Shown piece after piece: positions 4,939 through 5,149 of a stretch of 5,149 nt of DNA. Position 1 is the stretch's first letter; each line of letters begins with the position of its first letter. Source of the DNA: Pseudomonadota bacterium. GTDB taxonomy: Bacteria > Pseudomonadota > Gammaproteobacteria > Acidithiobacillales > Acidithiobacillaceae. The notes under the pieces were generated by a model, which saw nothing but the letters and a program-made list of their open reading frames with translations, was not told the DNA's origin and made no database searches. The DNA lies in contig JAKBXD010000141.1 of NCBI GenBank assembly GCA_021840785.1, positions 1 to 5,149 on the forward strand, in the 5' to 3' direction. The translations under genes and the position numbers were made by a program.

Positions 4939-5149
4939 ATGCGGCTCTCCGAAGCATCTCAACGGTACTTGGCCACGCGCACCCAAGAAGGCTTTTCTCC
5001 TCACACGATTCGGGCCTATCGCTTACAACACCAGATCCTCATTCGTGAGGTCGGAGACGTGGGTCTGGCCGCGGTGACGCTGGACCTTTTGCGCACCCAT
5101 CTGACGCATCACGGTCATCTTAAGTCTTCAAGCTTGGGCCAAAATCCGG
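4939..5149 (+). CDS. Tyrosine recombinase / integrase, N-terminal domain (3' partial)
   Basis: The open frame from ATG 4939 to the window end (70 codons) encodes the N-terminal SAM-like core-binding domain of a tyrosine recombinase of the XerC/XerD or phage-integrase type. Visible elements are the first helix with R-Y-L-A-T-R, then EGFSPHTIRAYR (the very typical S-x-x-T-x-x-x-Y/R turn and helix), then VGDVGLAAVTLDLLRTHL, where the family usually has 'the x-x-I-t-x-x-x-l-r-x-f/y-l' helix. The catalytic domain with the R-H-R-Y residues would lie downstream, so activity cannot be judged. GGGAGGA (4928-4934) sits 4 nt before the ATG. Earlier in-frame TTG or GTG codons (4837, 4843, 4879) are possible but have no domain support. 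It reads in the same direction as all upstream genes, unlike integron integrases, which usually point away from their cassettes. Confidence 0.8.
   Translation, partial: MRLSEASQRYLATRTQEGFSPHTIRAYRLQHQILIREVGDVGLAAVTLDLLRTHLTHHGHLKSSSLGQNP

Noticed and set aside
4830..5048. 72-codon + strand ORF starting after the strong hairpin
   Set aside because: It overlaps the integrase in another frame and has low-complexity sequence; the integrase frame has a good ribosome binding site and a clear domain.

Overview
The window carries eight protein-coding genes, all on the + strand. Six encode small cytosolic enzymes of the GNAT acetyltransferase, nucleotidyltransferase, NUDIX and SnoaL-like families. 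One encodes a small membrane-anchored protein of unknown function, and the last is the start of a tyrosine recombinase. Strong AGGAGG-type ribosome binding sites, TTG and GTG starts, moderately high GC by eye and the flavour of the proteins suggest a Gram-positive (Firmicutes-like) chromosome, perhaps a Sulfobacillus or Alicyclobacillus relative. That placement is an inference with low certainty, because no rRNA, tRNA or marker gene is present.

Layout. 3-221: C-terminal part of a RimJ/RimL-type GNAT, cut by the window edge. 222-358: a spacer with three consecutive inverted repeats. 359-1078: a kanamycin-nucleotidyltransferase-like (ANT(4')-like) enzyme. 1177-1695: an N-terminally anchored protein of unknown function whose stop codon lies inside an attC-like two-part inverted repeat (1688-1739). 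1861-2274: a short GNAT with a TTG start. 2405-2815: a SnoaL-like ester cyclase. 2882-3463: a GNAT of the 'MLDK..PY.NVIM' type. 3539-3646: a 35-codon Arg-rich leader ORF with the strong ribosome binding site. 3643-4254: a zinc-ribbon NUDIX hydrolase, joined to the leader by an ATGA overlap. 4251-4787: another RimJ/RimL-like GNAT, joined to the NUDIX gene by a second ATGA overlap. 4782-4817: a 16-bp-stem hairpin that includes the GNAT stop codon. 4939-5149: the N-terminal SAM-like domain of a tyrosine recombinase, running off the end.

How it fits together. No single pathway links these genes. They look like a collection of small-molecule-modifying, detoxification or resistance-type enzymes next to an integrase, which is typical of an accessory region. 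Only leader-NUDIX-GNAT (3539-4787) is a clear translationally coupled unit; the other genes have their own ribosome binding sites and spacers of roughly 65-165 nt. The most unusual signals are in the spacers. The exact 8-mer CGGGGGCG occurs three times in the window, each time at or near the apex of an inverted repeat just after a stop codon. One of these repeats resembles an integron attC site in layout. The other spacers do not show the attC pattern, so a cassette array is a hypothesis and is not shown by the sequence.
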